A DNA stretch of 64,000 bases from an uncultured Acetatifactor sp. GTDB taxonomy: Bacteria > Bacillota > Clostridia > Lachnospirales > Lachnospiraceae. The notes beneath the pieces are model-generated. The model saw nothing but the letters and a program-made list of their open reading frames with translations, was not told where the DNA came from and did not search any database. Where the stretch lies: contig CANQUQ010000005.1 of the NCBI GenBank assembly GCA_947627115.1, positions 62,001 to 126,000 on the forward strand, given 5' to 3'. Below, piece by piece: positions 43,960 to 53,688 of the stretch (position 1 is its first letter; every line of letters begins with the position of its first letter). A program made the position numbers and the translations under genes.

Positions 43960-43988
43960 AGTTTAACAGAGTTTTATCCCTGTGTCAA
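43960..43988 (-). promoter_or_regulatory. guaB promoter
   Basis: Minus strand TTGACA (43988-43983) and TAAACT (43965-43960), spacing 17 bp. The transcript would start shortly upstream of the leader hairpin. Confidence 0.7.
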
Positions 43989-43995
43989 GAAATGT

Positions 43996-44490
43996 TTAAT
44001 CGCTAAATATCTTGCGCGGTGCCGCGTTTTTCATGGCCTTGATCAGTTCGGGGGACGGGCTCAGGATAATTTTTTCTCCGCCCTCAAAATACATGGCATA
44101 GCGCAGGTCCGGCTGCAGCTCCTCGCCGACACTGTAGTCCTTTACCTTTACAGGGCGGTTCTTATAGCTGTCCAGACGGTGACTGTTGACAGGCGCCATG
44201 ATCTCTATCCTGTCCAGACCGTAGGTGCCTATCCTCTTTCTGCGGGATCTGGCCATCACCTTGTCCACCGTCAGCTCTCTGTCCAGATACAGATATTCGT
44301 ACTCAAGATTGGTGAACAGATACACCAGATATGCACCGCCTGCCGCGAGAAGCATCAGAAAGAATGCAGCATAAACAAAGGGCGTCGCAAAAAAGAAGAT
44401 GACTGCCAATACGATCAGAAAAATTTGGAGAATTCTGGCCTTGAGAGAAGTCTTCTGCTTCACCAGGCACTCTACATATACGTCATTCAT
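43996..44490 (-). CDS. DUF6106-like small membrane protein
   Basis: A 164-residue protein. Two adjacent hydrophobic segments (ILQIFLIVLAVIFFFATPFV and AAFFLMLLAAGGAYLVYLF, residues about 20-60) precede a soluble part with YEYLYLDRELTVDKVMARSR KRIG-type beta-strands that resemble PH-like domains, and it ends NAAPRKIFSD. Start ATG at 44490 has GGAGG 6 bp upstream. I recognise it as a family found in Lachnospiraceae without a known role. It is divergent from the plus-strand gene at 44698. Confidence 0.72.
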   Translation of the reverse strand: MNDVYVECLVKQKTSLKARILQIFLIVLAVIFFFATPFVYAAFFLMLLAAGGAYLVYLFTNLEYEYLYLDRELTVDKVMARSRRKRIGTYGLDRIEIMAPVNSHRLDSYKNRPVKVKDYSVGEELQPDLRYAMYFEGGEKIILSPSPELIKAMKNAAPRKIFSD

Positions 44491-44546
44491 CGCGGTCCTC
44501 CGTTCCCTTCCTTTTGCCAAAAACAGGCTACATAATCATGATATAA

Positions 44547-44563
44547 CAACTTGGGACAAGTTG
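44547..44563. promoter_or_regulatory. Perfect inverted repeat in a divergent promoter region
   Basis: CAACTTG (44547-44553), GGA, CAAGTTG (44557-44563). Located between two divergent small-protein genes; an operator is possible. Confidence 0.45.
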
Positions 44564-44628
44564 CAAGGCAACTTTCCCAAAACAATAACTTTTTCTCTGT
44601 TTTTTAGAATCCGGTAAGAAACGGATCA

Positions 44629-44657
44629 TTGACATTTTTTGCGTATGCACGTATCAT
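44629..44657 (+). promoter_or_regulatory. Promoter of the plus-strand membrane protein gene
   Basis: TTGACA (44629-44634) and TATCAT (44652-44657) with a 17-bp spacer, 40 bp before the ATG. Confidence 0.6.
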
Positions 44658-44697
44658 GTACAATAGCACGAGCATGGAGCAGAAAGGTGGTGATACC

Positions 44698-45447
44698 ATG
44701 CCTGTGATGGACGAATTTCAGAAGGAGCGGGATGCGGTCAGGAACGGTACGCCGAAGCAGAAGCTTTCCTATTTTGTCTATTATTACAAGTGGTACGTGA
44801 TCGCCGCAGTACTGATCCTGCTCGCGGTCATCTCTCTTGCAGTGCATTTTGCGAACCAAAAGGAGACAGCCTTTTATGCCTGCCTGCTGAATGCGGCACC
44901 GGGCGAGAACGCGAAGCAATATACACAGAGCTTTACGGAATACGCCGGAATCGACACAGACGCTTACGAAGCGGATTTTGACACCAGCATCATCATCAGC
45001 GAGACACAGGGAAATCCGGAGACGCTGGCGGCAGCCTCCCAGCAGCTGATGATCTATATTGCGGCGGGCAACCTGGATGTGATGCTTACGGATACCAACT
45101 CTATCCGGCACTATGCCAACGCCGATCTTTTTTACGATCTGAGGGATTTTCTGACTCCGGAACAGCTAAAGCTCTATGAACCGTATTTCTATTACGTAGA
45201 CTGGTCCGTGGTGCAGGAGCTGAAACAGAGCATGCCGGACTCGGAAAATGACTTTATCCCGGCTTACCCGGATCCCCGCAAGCCTGAGGAGATGGAGCAG
45301 CCTGTCCCCGTAGGCATTTTTTTGAAAAAGGACTGCGCTCTGACGGATAACTACTATTTTCTGAGCGATGACGTAGTGCTGAGCGTGTTGTCCAATACCG
45401 GCCACCCCCAGACGGCTTCCCGGTTCATTGATTTTGTCATGCAATAA
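44698..45447 (+). CDS. Membrane-anchored protein of unknown function
   Basis: A 249-residue protein. A charged head (MPVMDEFQKERDAVRNGTPK) is followed by one membrane helix (WYVIAAVLILLAVISLAVHF, residues about 32-52). The outer part has blocks such as DVMLTDTNSIRHYANADLFYD and YDLRDFLTPEQLKLYEPYF that recall the hinge and ligand regions of solute-binding proteins, but I see no lipobox and no transporter partner. AAAGGTGG precedes the ATG by 7 bp. The gene is convergent with gatB, 20 bp apart. I do not recognise the family. Confidence 0.7.
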   Translation: MPVMDEFQKERDAVRNGTPKQKLSYFVYYYKWYVIAAVLILLAVISLAVHFANQKETAFYACLLNAAPGENAKQYTQSFTEYAGIDTDAYEADFDTSIIISETQGNPETLAAASQQLMIYIAAGNLDVMLTDTNSIRHYANADLFYDLRDFLTPEQLKLYEPYFYYVDWSVVQELKQSMPDSENDFIPAYPDPRKPEEMEQPVPVGIFLKKDCALTDNYYFLSDDVVLSVLSNTGHPQTASRFIDFVMQ

Positions 45448-45467
45448 AAATAAATCATTCCTTCCGT

Positions 45468-46898
45468 CTACAGCAATTCCTTCAGCAGCCTGTTCACGCT
45501 GCCGGGATCTGCCTTTCCCTTCATGGCTTTCATTGTCTGGCCCACCAGAAAACCGATAGCCTTTTCCTTGCCGTTGCGATAGTCCTGAACGGACTGGGGA
45601 TTTGCGGCGATGACCTCCTCCACGGTCCTACGCAGGGCTCCTTCGTCACTGACCATTTTCAGCCCTTTCTTTTCCACATACTCTTCCGGATCGATATCCT
45701 CCTCGAACATGACCTCAAAGACCTCCTTGGCCACCGTGGAATTGATCGCTCTGCTCTCCGTGAGGTCGATCAGTTTTGCAAGATTTTCCGGTGAAAAACG
45801 GATATCCTCAGGATCCATTCCCCTTTCTTTCAAAAGGCGCAGCGTCTCCACCATGAGCCAATTGGACACTTTCTTAGGCTGACTTCCCAGGGCCACCGTG
45901 GCCTCAAAAATATCCGCCATGTGCTTTGAGCCCGTGATGATCTCAATATCATAATCGGGCAGCTCAAATTCTTCCTTGTACCGCTTCATCTTTTCCGTCC
46001 GGAATTCCGGCTGTCTTGACCGGATCTCCTCCAGATACTCGTCGCTGATGCTCACCGGAGCCAGATCCGGATCCGGGAAATAGCGGTAGTCCTGCGCATC
46101 CTCCTTGGAGCGCATGGCATAAGAGGTCTCCTTCGCATCGTCCCATCTCCTGGTCTCCTGAACCACGGGCTCCCCCGCCTCCAGCAGATCGATCTGACGG
46201 CTCCTCTCCCCCTCAATGGCGCGGGCGATGGCCCTGAAGGAATTCAGGTTCTTCATTTCGGTCCGGGTGCCGAATGCGGCCGCCCCCTTTTCCCGAACGG
46301 AGAGATTCACGTCCGCACGCATGGAGCCCTCCTGAAGCTTGCAGTCGCTGGCCCCCAGATACTGAATGATCAGACGCAGCTTTTCCAGATAGGCGATGAC
46401 CTCCTCGGCGCTTCGCATATCCGGCTCCGACACGATCTCGATCAGCGGCACGCCGGAGCGGTTGTAGTCCACCAGGGTGCAGTCCTCCCACTCGTCGTGG
46501 ATCAGCTTGCCCGCATCCTCCTCCATGTGAATTTCGTGGATGCCTATCTTTTTCGCGCCCTCCGGGGTGTCGATCTCCACCCAGCCGTCGCGGCAGATGG
46601 GCAGGTAGAGCTGCGATATCTGGTAGTTCTGCGGGTTGTCGGGATAAAAGTAATTTTTTCTGTCGAATTTGCAGTAGCGGGTAATGCTGCAGTTGGTAGC
46701 CAGACCTACCGCCACCGCATGTTCCAGCACCTTCCTGTTCAACACGGGCAGAGAGCCGGGCATGCCGGTGCACACCGGACAGGTATGGGAATTGGGACTG
46801 CCGCCGAAGGCCGTGGAGCATCCGCAGAAGATCTTTGTCCTGGTAGCAAGCTCCACATGCACCTCCAGGCCGATGACGGTCTCGTATTCCTTAGCCAT
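45468..46898 (-). CDS. gatB: Asp/Glu-tRNA amidotransferase subunit B
   Basis: A 476-residue subunit that binds the misacylated tRNA and activates its carboxyl group. ETVIGLEVHVELATRTKIFC at the N-terminus, CPVCTGMPGSLPVLN, RKNYFYPDNPQNYQISQ and the C-terminal tail domain NGKEKAIGFLVGQTMKAMKG are standard. Its ATG follows the gatA stop with no gap. Last gene of aspS-gatC-gatA-gatB. Confidence 0.97.
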   Translation of the reverse strand: MAKEYETVIGLEVHVELATRTKIFCGCSTAFGGSPNSHTCPVCTGMPGSLPVLNRKVLEHAVAVGLATNCSITRYCKFDRKNYFYPDNPQNYQISQLYLPICRDGWVEIDTPEGAKKIGIHEIHMEEDAGKLIHDEWEDCTLVDYNRSGVPLIEIVSEPDMRSAEEVIAYLEKLRLIIQYLGASDCKLQEGSMRADVNLSVREKGAAAFGTRTEMKNLNSFRAIARAIEGERSRQIDLLEAGEPVVQETRRWDDAKETSYAMRSKEDAQDYRYFPDPDLAPVSISDEYLEEIRSRQPEFRTEKMKRYKEEFELPDYDIEIITGSKHMADIFEATVALGSQPKKVSNWLMVETLRLLKERGMDPEDIRFSPENLAKLIDLTESRAINSTVAKEVFEVMFEEDIDPEEYVEKKGLKMVSDEGALRRTVEEVIAANPQSVQDYRNGKEKAIGFLVGQTMKAMKGKADPGSVNRLLKELL

Positions 46899-48341
46899 CT
46901 ACTTTCCCTCCTTCCTCAGCTGCTCATATGTGTAAGCGGCCCGGATCAGATCTTTCTCACGGAAGCAGTCTCCGATCAGCTGCAGGCCTATGGGCAGGCC
47001 CTTTTTATCCGTTCCGCAGGGCACACATATGCCCGGCAGGCCTGCAAGATTTACGGCGATGGTATAGATATCGCCCAGATACATTTTTATGGGATCCGAC
47101 AGGCTTTCACCCAGTCTGGGTGCAGTGGTAGGCGCCGCGGGGCCCAGAATACAGTTATATTTTCCAAATGCCTCATCGAAGGCCCCTTTGATCATGGCTT
47201 TCACCCGCAGGGCCTTCAGATAGTATGCGTCGTAATAGCCGGAGCTCAAGACAAAGCTTCCCAGCATGATCCTGCGCTTTACTTCAGGGCCGAAGCCCTG
47301 GGAGCGTGTCTTCTTATACATCTGATGAAGTCCCTCCGCCTCGGCGCGGTATCCGTATTTGATGCCGTCGAAGCGCTCCAGGTTAGAGCTTGCCTCGGCG
47401 GCGGCGATGGTATAATAAGCAGGAATTGCGTAATCCACCAGGCTTAGGTCAAACTCCTCCACCACGGCTCCGTTTTCCTTCAGCAGCTCCGCCGCCTGCA
47501 GGACCGCCGCCCTCACCTCCGGATCCAGCCCTTCCCCGAAATAATCTCTCGGAATGCCGATGCGCATACCCTTTACATCTCTCACCAGCGCCGACGTAAA
47601 ATCCGTGTCCTGTCTCTCCACGGAGGTGGAATCCTTCACGTCATGGGAGGCGATGGCCTCCAGAATCACGGCACAGTCCTCCACCGTCCTGCTCAGGGGA
47701 CCGATCTGATCCAGGGAGGAGCCGTAGGCCACCAGGCCATATCGGGAAACGGTGCCGTAGGTGGGCTTCATTCCCACAACGCCGCAGAAGGAAGCCGGCT
47801 GGCGGATGGAGCCGCCGGTATCGGAGCCCAGCGCAAAAAAGCACTCTCCGGATGCCACCGCCGCAGCGGAGCCGCCGGAGGAACCGCCGGGCACATGCTC
47901 CGGATCCGCGGGATTTCTTGTGACGCCGTAAGCGGAGGTCTCCGTGGTGGATCCCATGGCGAACTCATCCATATTGGTCTTGCCGATAAGGACCGCTCCT
48001 GCCCTCTCCAGGTTCAGGACCGCCTCGGCGGAGAAGGTCGGCACATAGTTCTCCAGTATTTTGGATGCGCAGGTGGTCAGAAGCCCTTCCGTACACAGAT
48101 TATCCTTAATTGCCACCGGAACGCCGGCCAGAGGGCCGGTCAGCTCCCCCGCCTCGATCCTCCTCTGCACATCCGCCGCTCTGCTCAGGGCGCCGTCGCG
48201 GTCCACAGTTATATAGCAGTTGTACAGGCTCTCCTTTTCCTCTATTCTCGCAAGCACGGCCTCCATGGCTTCCACGGCCGTGGTCCTTCCTTCTCGTATG
48301 GCTGTTCCAAGTTCCACAGCCGAAAGGGATAAAAGCTCCAT
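46899..48341 (-). CDS. gatA: Asp/Glu-tRNA amidotransferase subunit A
   Basis: A 480-residue amidase that releases ammonia from glutamine for the GatB site. The Ser-cisSer-Lys triad is visible in VPVAIKDNLC (Lys) and PGGSSGGSAAAVASGE (both Ser). ATG 48341 follows AGAGG; the upstream extension has no ribosome site. An 83-bp spacer separates it from gatC. Confidence 0.97.
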   Translation of the reverse strand: MELLSLSAVELGTAIREGRTTAVEAMEAVLARIEEKESLYNCYITVDRDGALSRAADVQRRIEAGELTGPLAGVPVAIKDNLCTEGLLTTCASKILENYVPTFSAEAVLNLERAGAVLIGKTNMDEFAMGSTTETSAYGVTRNPADPEHVPGGSSGGSAAAVASGECFFALGSDTGGSIRQPASFCGVVGMKPTYGTVSRYGLVAYGSSLDQIGPLSRTVEDCAVILEAIASHDVKDSTSVERQDTDFTSALVRDVKGMRIGIPRDYFGEGLDPEVRAAVLQAAELLKENGAVVEEFDLSLVDYAIPAYYTIAAAEASSNLERFDGIKYGYRAEAEGLHQMYKKTRSQGFGPEVKRRIMLGSFVLSSGYYDAYYLKALRVKAMIKGAFDEAFGKYNCILGPAAPTTAPRLGESLSDPIKMYLGDIYTIAVNLAGLPGICVPCGTDKKGLPIGLQLIGDCFREKDLIRAAYTYEQLRKEGK

Positions 48342-48424
48342 AGTTACCTCTTTTCTGCACCGATCCTTCTTCACGCAGATCAGTGCGGGATACCGAAGAT
48401 CCAGTGTCGGTCAAAAACACAGTG

Positions 48425-48718
48425 TCAGTCAAATGTCTTGGGCACTACGAACATAGAGTCCTTTTCCTCCGGCGCGTTCCTCAGCGTCGTTTCGCTGCCG
48501 TCCCCGTTCGTCACCACATCCTCCCGGAACACATTCTTCACCGGGAACGCATGAGACATGGGCTCCACACCGGAGGTGTCCAGTTCGTTCAGCTTATCAA
48601 TATAGTCCAGCATTCTGCCCATGTCCTTTTTGGCCTGCTCTTTCTCCTCACCGGAGAGGTCCAGCTTTGCCAGAATGCCCACGTAGTCTATCGTTTCATC
48701 CGTAATAATATTTGACAT
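48425..48718 (-). CDS. gatC: Asp/Glu-tRNA amidotransferase subunit C
   Basis: A 97-residue subunit that clamps GatA to Gat[21 protein letters not shown] and [21 protein letters not shown] are the family blocks, and the end [18 protein letters not shown] is typical. It starts 16 bp after aspS. Confidence 0.95.
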   Translation of the reverse strand: MSNIITDETIDYVGILAKLDLSGEEKEQAKKDMGRMLDYIDKLNELDTSGVEPMSHAFPVKNVFREDVVTNGDGSETTLRNAPEEKDSMFVVPKTFD

Positions 48719-48734
48719 TTCCGCCTGTTCCCCC

Positions 48735-50486
48735 TTACTCCCTGACCTTGATATGCACTTCGCGCAGCTGCTGTTCCGTCACCTCGCCGGGAGCGTTGCA
48801 CATGAGATCCTGCCCCGAACCGCTCATCGGGAAAGCTATGACCTCGCGGATGTTCTCCTCGCCCCGAAGCAGCATCAGCATTCTGTCCACGCCGGGAGCC
48901 ATACCTGCGTGAGGAGGCGCGCCGAACTGAAATGCCTGATAGAGCGCTCCGAATTTTGCCTTCAGCGTCTCCTCGTCGTAGCCCGCGATTTCGAACGCCC
49001 TGACCATGATATTCATATCATGGTTCCTCACCGCCCCGGAAGACAGCTCTACACCGTTGCACACAATGTCGTACTGATAGGCCAGGATATCCAGCGGATC
49101 CTTAGTGTTGAGCGCCTCAAGACCGCCCTGCGGCATGGAAAAAGGATTGTGGGTGAAGGCCGGCTTTTTTGTGTCAGGATCCAGCTCGTACATGGGAAAG
49201 TCATTCACATAACAGAAGCGGAAGGCATTCTTCTCGATGAGCTCCAGCTTCTCTCCCAGCTCCGTGCGCAGCTTGCCTGCATAATAATTTGCTTTTTCCT
49301 CCCTATCGGCGATGAAGAAAATAGTGTCGCCCGCCTCCAGATGCGCCTGTTCCCTGAGGACGCCCTTGAGCTCCTCCGGAATGAATTTATCGATGGGGCC
49401 CTTGTAGGACAGATCCTCCGCGACCTCCAGATAGCCCAGACCTCCCATTCCCATAGAGGTGGCAAATTGCAGCAGCTTTTCATGAAAGCCCTTGCTCATG
49501 TCCGCATGGACCCTGATGGCGCGCACGGTGCGTCCGAGAAAGGGTTTAAAGGTACATTTCTGGAAAAAGTCCGTCACATCAATGATCCGCAGCGGATTGC
49601 GCAGATCCGGCTTGTCGGTGCCGAATTCCAGCATGGCCTGTCTGTAACTGATAACGGGATACGGCGCCTTTGTCACCGCTGCGCCCTCCGGGGCGAACTT
49701 TTCAAAGACAGCGGAGAGCACCTCCTCGCCCACTTTGAACACGTCCTCCTGAGTGGCGAAGCTCATCTCGAAATCCAACTGGTAGAACTCGCCGGGCGAG
49801 CGGTCCGCCCTTGCATCCTCGTCGCGAAAGCAGGGAGCGATCTGAAAATATCTGTCAAAACCGGAGGCCATCAGCAGCTGCTTATATTGCTGAGGCGCCT
49901 GGGGCAGCGCATAAAATTTCCCCTTGAAGCGGCGGGAGGGGACAATATAGTCTCTGGCTCCCTCCGGAGAGGATGCGCAGAGAATGGGGGTCTGGATCTC
50001 CACAAAGCCCATCTCCGTCATCTTGCAGCGCAGAAAAGCAATGACCTGGGAGCGAAAGAGAATGCTGTCCCGCACCTTGGCATTCCTCAGGTCCAGATAG
50101 CGGTACTGGAGGCGCACCTCCTCTCTGGTCTCCTTGGAGGTCATCACCTCAAAGGGAAGCTGCCGATATACCTTGCCGAGCACGGTGATCTCCCTGGCCT
50201 CCAGCTCTATGGTCCCGGTGAGAAGCCTTGGGTTGTAGGTGTCCTCGTCACGTTTTTCTACCGGGCCGCAGATGCTGACGCAGGTCTCCCTTGTGAGGCC
50301 CTTCAGCAGCTGAGCATCGCGCAGCACCACCTGCAGCACGCCGTACATGTCACGCAGATCGATGAACGAGACGCCGCCGTGGTCACGAATGTTCTCCACC
50401 CATCCCGCGACCCGCAGCGTCTCTCCGATATGCTGCTCTCCGATTTCTTTGATCGTCAGATCTCTGTAACAGTTCCTGATGTCCAT
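48735..50486 (-). CDS. aspS: Aspartyl-tRNA synthetase (bacterial type)
   Basis: A 583-residue class II synthetase of the bacterial type with the GAD insertion. The anticodon-binding OB fold has [21 protein letters not shown], motif 2 shows [20 protein letters not shown] and motif 3 [13 protein letters not shown]. The ATG at 50486 was chosen by similarity of the product start and GGAAGGG upstream. It heads an operon with gatCAB and a T-box leader. In organisms with GlnRS, this pairing suggests a non-discriminating enzyme that also makes Asp-tRNA-Asn. Confidence 0.96.
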   Translation of the reverse strand: MDIRNCYRDLTIKEIGEQHIGETLRVAGWVENIRDHGGVSFIDLRDMYGVLQVVLRDAQLLKGLTRETCVSICGPVEKRDEDTYNPRLLTGTIELEAREITVLGKVYRQLPFEVMTSKETREEVRLQYRYLDLRNAKVRDSILFRSQVIAFLRCKMTEMGFVEIQTPILCASSPEGARDYIVPSRRFKGKFYALPQAPQQYKQLLMASGFDRYFQIAPCFRDEDARADRSPGEFYQLDFEMSFATQEDVFKVGEEVLSAVFEKFAPEGAAVTKAPYPVISYRQAMLEFGTDKPDLRNPLRIIDVTDFFQKCTFKPFLGRTVRAIRVHADMSKGFHEKLLQFATSMGMGGLGYLEVAEDLSYKGPIDKFIPEELKGVLREQAHLEAGDTIFFIADREEKANYYAGKLRTELGEKLELIEKNAFRFCYVNDFPMYELDPDTKKPAFTHNPFSMPQGGLEALNTKDPLDILAYQYDIVCNGVELSSGAVRNHDMNIMVRAFEIAGYDEETLKAKFGALYQAFQFGAPPHAGMAPGVDRMLMLLRGEENIREVIAFPMSGSGQDLMCNAPGEVTEQQLREVHIKVRE

Positions 50487-50562
50487 TTGTCTCGCACCCT
50501 TCCTTTCTGCCGGCCTTCGGGACAGGGACATACGTCCCGAAGCCGCCGCTCGCGCTCCGGGC

Positions 50563-50850
50563 AAATAAAGATCCCGGAACACAGTTGTCTGTATTCCGGG
50601 ACGAATAATTTAAATTATCCGCGGTACCACCCGCATTGAACAGCCGTTCCTTCCATCAAAGGTATCCTCGGCGGTTCCTCTCTTGCACTTAACGCGCGCC
50701 CCACGTGCCGTCCTAGCACTCTACAGCGTTCAGGCGGCCTGCTCCGGAGTGTTCCCTTCGACGGTTCCCACTGACAGCGCTTTCAGTCGGTGACGCCGTC
50801 TTCCTGTCGCTTTTCCCGTCAAGAGTCTCCTTCACTGCATTTCTTGATTT
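50563..50850 (-). promoter_or_regulatory. T-box leader (tRNA-sensing) with terminator, upstream of aspS-gatCAB
   Basis: On the minus strand the T-box sequence GCGGGTGGTACCGCGG lies at 50634-50619. A terminator follows: CCCGGAATACAG (50600-50589), four-base loop, CTGTGTTCCGGG (50584-50573), then ATCTTTATTT. About 200 nt upstream of the T-box are rich in pairing segments, as expected for stem I. The specifier codon could not be assigned with certainty; Asp (GAC) or Asn (AAC) is expected. Uncharged tRNA should favour read-through into aspS. This accounts for nearly all of the gap 50487-50914. Confidence 0.9.
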
Positions 50851-50857
50851 GTGAGTT

Positions 50858-50886
50858 ATCCTATCACACTTTTTAACACTTTGCAA
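50858..50886 (-). promoter_or_regulatory. Candidate promoter of the T-box transcript
   Basis: Minus strand TTGCAA (50886-50881) and TAGGAT (50863-50858) spaced by 17 bp, just before the T-box leader and 29 bp past the dapL stop. Confidence 0.5.
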
Positions 50887-50914
50887 GATTAAATTACTAA
50901 ATTTCCGAACTTAA

Positions 50915-52135
50915 TTACAGCCTCATCGCTCTGATCCTATCCACAGCCTCCACGGTGTTTTCGTAGCTGCCGAATGCGGTCAGTCGGAAATAGCCCTCAC
51001 CGCTGGGGCCAAAGCCGGATCCGGGAGTTCCTACCACGTTGGCATTTTCCAGGAGATAGTCAAAGAATTCCCAGCTGGTCATGCCGTCCGGGGTCTTCAG
51101 CCAGATATACGGCGCATTGACACCGCCGGACACCGTGAAGCCCGCCTCCTTCAGACCGTTGTAGATATAGCTTGCGTTGTTCATATAGTAAGCGACCTGC
51201 TCCTTCAGCTGGGCCTTGCCCTCTTCTGAGTACACAGCCTCGCCGGCTCTCTGAACGATGTAGGGGGCACCGTTATACTTTGTGCCGTGGCGTCTTGCCC
51301 ACAGGCCGTGCAGAGCCACATCGCCGCATTTCAGCTCCTTCGGAATGACGGTAAAGCCCAGCCGGACACCGGTAAATCCCGCATTTTTGGAGAATGAGCG
51401 GAGCTCAATGGCACAGGTCCTGGCACCCTCGCACTCATAGATGCTGTGAGGAACGTCCTCCTCGGAGATATAGGCCTCGTAGGCCGCATCATAAATGATC
51501 ACGGCGCCTGTCTTATTTGCATAATCCACCCACTCCTGAAGCTGTGCCTTTGTCAGGGTAGCCCCGGTGGGATTGTTGGGAAAACAAAGGTAAATAAGAT
51601 CCGGCGTCTCTTTGGGCAGCTGAGGTGCGAAGCTGTTCTCCGCCGTGCAGGGCATATAGATCACATCGCTCCAGATCTCGGTATTTTTGTCGTAGGTACC
51701 GGTCCTGCCGGCCATCACATTGGAATCCACATATACGGGATATACCGGATCGCACACGGCGATCCTGTTGTCCACGCTGAAGATCTCCTGAATGTTGCTG
51801 GAATCGCATTTTGCTCCGTCAGACACAAATATCTCGTCCGCCGAAACCGTACAGCCCCTCGCCTTATAATCGTTCTCCGCAATGGCATTTCTCAGAAATT
51901 CGTATCCCAGATCGGGCGCGTAGCCCCGAAAGGTCTCCGCTTTTCCCATCTCATCCACCGCCTTATGCAGTGCCTGAATGATCGCAGGCGCCAAGGGCTG
52001 GGTCACATCGCCGATCCCCAGGCGGATGACCCTTTTGTCCGGGTGCGCTGCACTGTATGCGTTCACCTTTTTCCCGATAGTGGAAAACAGGTAACTTCCG
52101 GGCAGCTTCAGATAATTATCATTGAGCTTGAACAT
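50915..52135 (-). CDS. dapL: LL-diaminopimelate aminotransferase
   Basis: A 406-residue PLP enzyme that converts tetrahydrodipicolinate directly to LL-diaminopimelate, bypassing the acyl routes. The start [47 protein letters not shown] and the PLP Lys in [18 protein letters not shown] identify the DapL class. ATG 52135 follows GGGAGG. It lies 67 bp after dapF, whose enzyme uses its product; both feed meso-DAP and lysine synthesis. Confidence 0.95.
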   Translation of the reverse strand: MFKLNDNYLKLPGSYLFSTIGKKVNAYSAAHPDKRVIRLGIGDVTQPLAPAIIQALHKAVDEMGKAETFRGYAPDLGYEFLRNAIAENDYKARGCTVSADEIFVSDGAKCDSSNIQEIFSVDNRIAVCDPVYPVYVDSNVMAGRTGTYDKNTEIWSDVIYMPCTAENSFAPQLPKETPDLIYLCFPNNPTGATLTKAQLQEWVDYANKTGAVIIYDAAYEAYISEEDVPHSIYECEGARTCAIELRSFSKNAGFTGVRLGFTVIPKELKCGDVALHGLWARRHGTKYNGAPYIVQRAGEAVYSEEGKAQLKEQVAYYMNNASYIYNGLKEAGFTVSGGVNAPYIWLKTPDGMTSWEFFDYLLENANVVGTPGSGFGPSGEGYFRLTAFGSYENTVEAVDRIRAMRL

Positions 52136-52202
52136 ATGACTTTTCCTCCCGTAAACTGTATTTTTATGCTTCTTTGCGCGTCTTTGCACTGAAGGTCCGC
52201 CT

Positions 52203-53060
52203 TCACGCTTTTATTTCCCCCTCAAAGACCAGAGCCGCCGGCCCGGTCATATAGACCAGATCGCTCTTCCTGTCCCACTCGATCTCCAGGGTTCCTCCCA
52301 ATAGTTTAACCGTTATTTTGTCATCCGTCAAATCATTCAGTACGCCGGCCACCGCCGCGGCGCAGCAGCCGGTGCCGCAGGCCAGCGTCTCCCCCGTCCC
52401 CCGCTCCCAGACCCGCATGAGGACGGTCTTCCTGTCAATGACCTCCACAAATTCCGTATTGATCCTTTCGGGAAACAGCGCATGATTTTCAAACAGAGGG
52501 CCGATGCGATCCAGTTTAAGCCCTGCAACTCCCCGCACAAAGAGCACCGCGTGGGGATTTCCCATGGACACACAGGTCACGCGGTATTCCCGGCCGCCTG
52601 CACGGATCGGCTCGTTCACCACACGGCCGCCTTTTACGGCAGCCGGAATCCTTCGGGGATCCAGGACGGGGGGACCCATGTTCACCCTCACTCCGGTGAC
52701 CTCTCCCCGGCAGCCGGACTCTCCGCCCTCCACGAACAGCTTCAGATATTTTATCCTTCCGGCACTTATGACGGCGATCTGTTCTTTGTCTGTCAGTCCT
52801 TTGTCATATACATACTTACCCACGCAGCGGATGCCGTTGCCGCACATTTCGGCGCGGCTTCCGTCCGCATTGTACATCTCCATTTCAAAATCTGCCTCTT
52901 TGGTAGGATTGATAAAGATCAGTCCGTCTGCGCCCACCCCAAAATGCCTGTCGCTGATCCTGCGGGCCAGCTCCGGCTTCCGGGCCTGGGAAATCTTCTC
53001 TGTAAAGCCGTTTACATACACATAGTCGTTGCCGCAGCCCTGCATCTTGGTAAACTTCAC
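52203..53060 (-). CDS. dapF: Diaminopimelate epimerase
   Basis: A 285-residue racemase-fold enzyme converting LL- to meso-diaminopimelate for peptidoglycan and lysine. Both catalytic cysteines are visible: [14 protein letters not shown] (first, about residue 73) and [15 protein letters not shown] (second, about 228). The start is [14 protein letters not shown]. It is followed by dapL. The preceding ANTAR gene ends 38 bp upstream. Confidence 0.97.
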   Translation of the reverse strand: MKFTKMQGCGNDYVYVNGFTEKISQARKPELARRISDRHFGVGADGLIFINPTKEADFEMEMYNADGSRAEMCGNGIRCVGKYVYDKGLTDKEQIAVISAGRIKYLKLFVEGGESGCRGEVTGVRVNMGPPVLDPRRIPAAVKGGRVVNEPIRAGGREYRVTCVSMGNPHAVLFVRGVAGLKLDRIGPLFENHALFPERINTEFVEVIDRKTVLMRVWERGTGETLACGTGCCAAAVAGVLNDLTDDKITVKLLGGTLEIEWDRKSDLVYMTGPAALVFEGEIKA

Positions 53061-53098
53061 TCTACCGTCCTCCCATTATGCAATTTTCAGAAGATGAT

Positions 53099-53647
53099 TC
53101 ACTCCTTCATCATTGATAATACCATATGTGCCGTCTCCACCATATTAGTACCGCTGTCCATGCTGCATTTTTGCAGATAGCGGTGCGCTTCCTCCTCCGT
53201 CATATGATTTCGTCCCATCAAAAGCTCCTTGGCTTCGTCTATCGTCGCCGTCTCCTCCGCGCTCCGCACCCTTGGAACGGAGCGGGCCTTCCGCCTTCTT
53301 CTCGAAACACTCTCCGCCAGCATTCCCACCGTGCTCACCAGATCGTTGACCTTGAGAGGCATGGAGAGACAGACAATGCCGCTGTTCTCACACTGGCTGA
53401 GCAGGTGATCGGATGCCATGAGCAGCATTTCAAAGCCGGGAGGAAGACATTCATACAGTTCGGAATACACCATATCTACCAGCTTGTAGCTGCAGACTAC
53501 GATGCCGTTGCTCAGGCCGTCCGCCTGGCTGATGGCCTGCGCGCCTGTGGTGCAGACGCCCGCCACAGAGAAGCCGTTGCGCACCAGTATGTTTTTGATA
53601 CCCTTGGCGTCCTCCAGCTTGGGCAGCACAACAATTATATTTGTCAA
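53099..53647 (-). CDS. ANTAR-domain antiterminator with degenerate receiver domain
   Basis: A 182-residue protein. The N-terminal 115 residues have a receiver-like fold, but the phospho-acceptor Asp is not found at the expected place (GIVVCSYKLVD) and the Lys of the KP motif is replaced (CLSMPLKV). A basic linker (RRRRKARSVPR) leads to a C-terminal ANTAR RNA-binding domain: DEAKELLMGRNHMTEEEAHR YLQ. ANTAR proteins stop termination by binding paired hairpins in leaders. It follows glnA by 41 bp, resembling clostridial glnA-nitR. Being unphosphorylatable, it may be controlled by a protein partner or by glutamine synthetase state. Confidence 0.88.
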   Translation of the reverse strand: MTNIIVVLPKLEDAKGIKNILVRNGFSVAGVCTTGAQAISQADGLSNGIVVCSYKLVDMVYSELYECLPPGFEMLLMASDHLLSQCENSGIVCLSMPLKVNDLVSTVGMLAESVSRRRRKARSVPRVRSAEETATIDEAKELLMGRNHMTEEEAHRYLQKCSMDSGTNMVETAHMVLSMMKE

Positions 53648-53688
53648 CCGTCCACCTCCTTATCCGCAAGTATCTGAATAAAGAGAAT

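Noticed and set aside
48753..50639. 628-codon frame opposite aspS
   Set aside because: Same antisense artefact; aspS has complete class II synthetase motifs on the minus strand.
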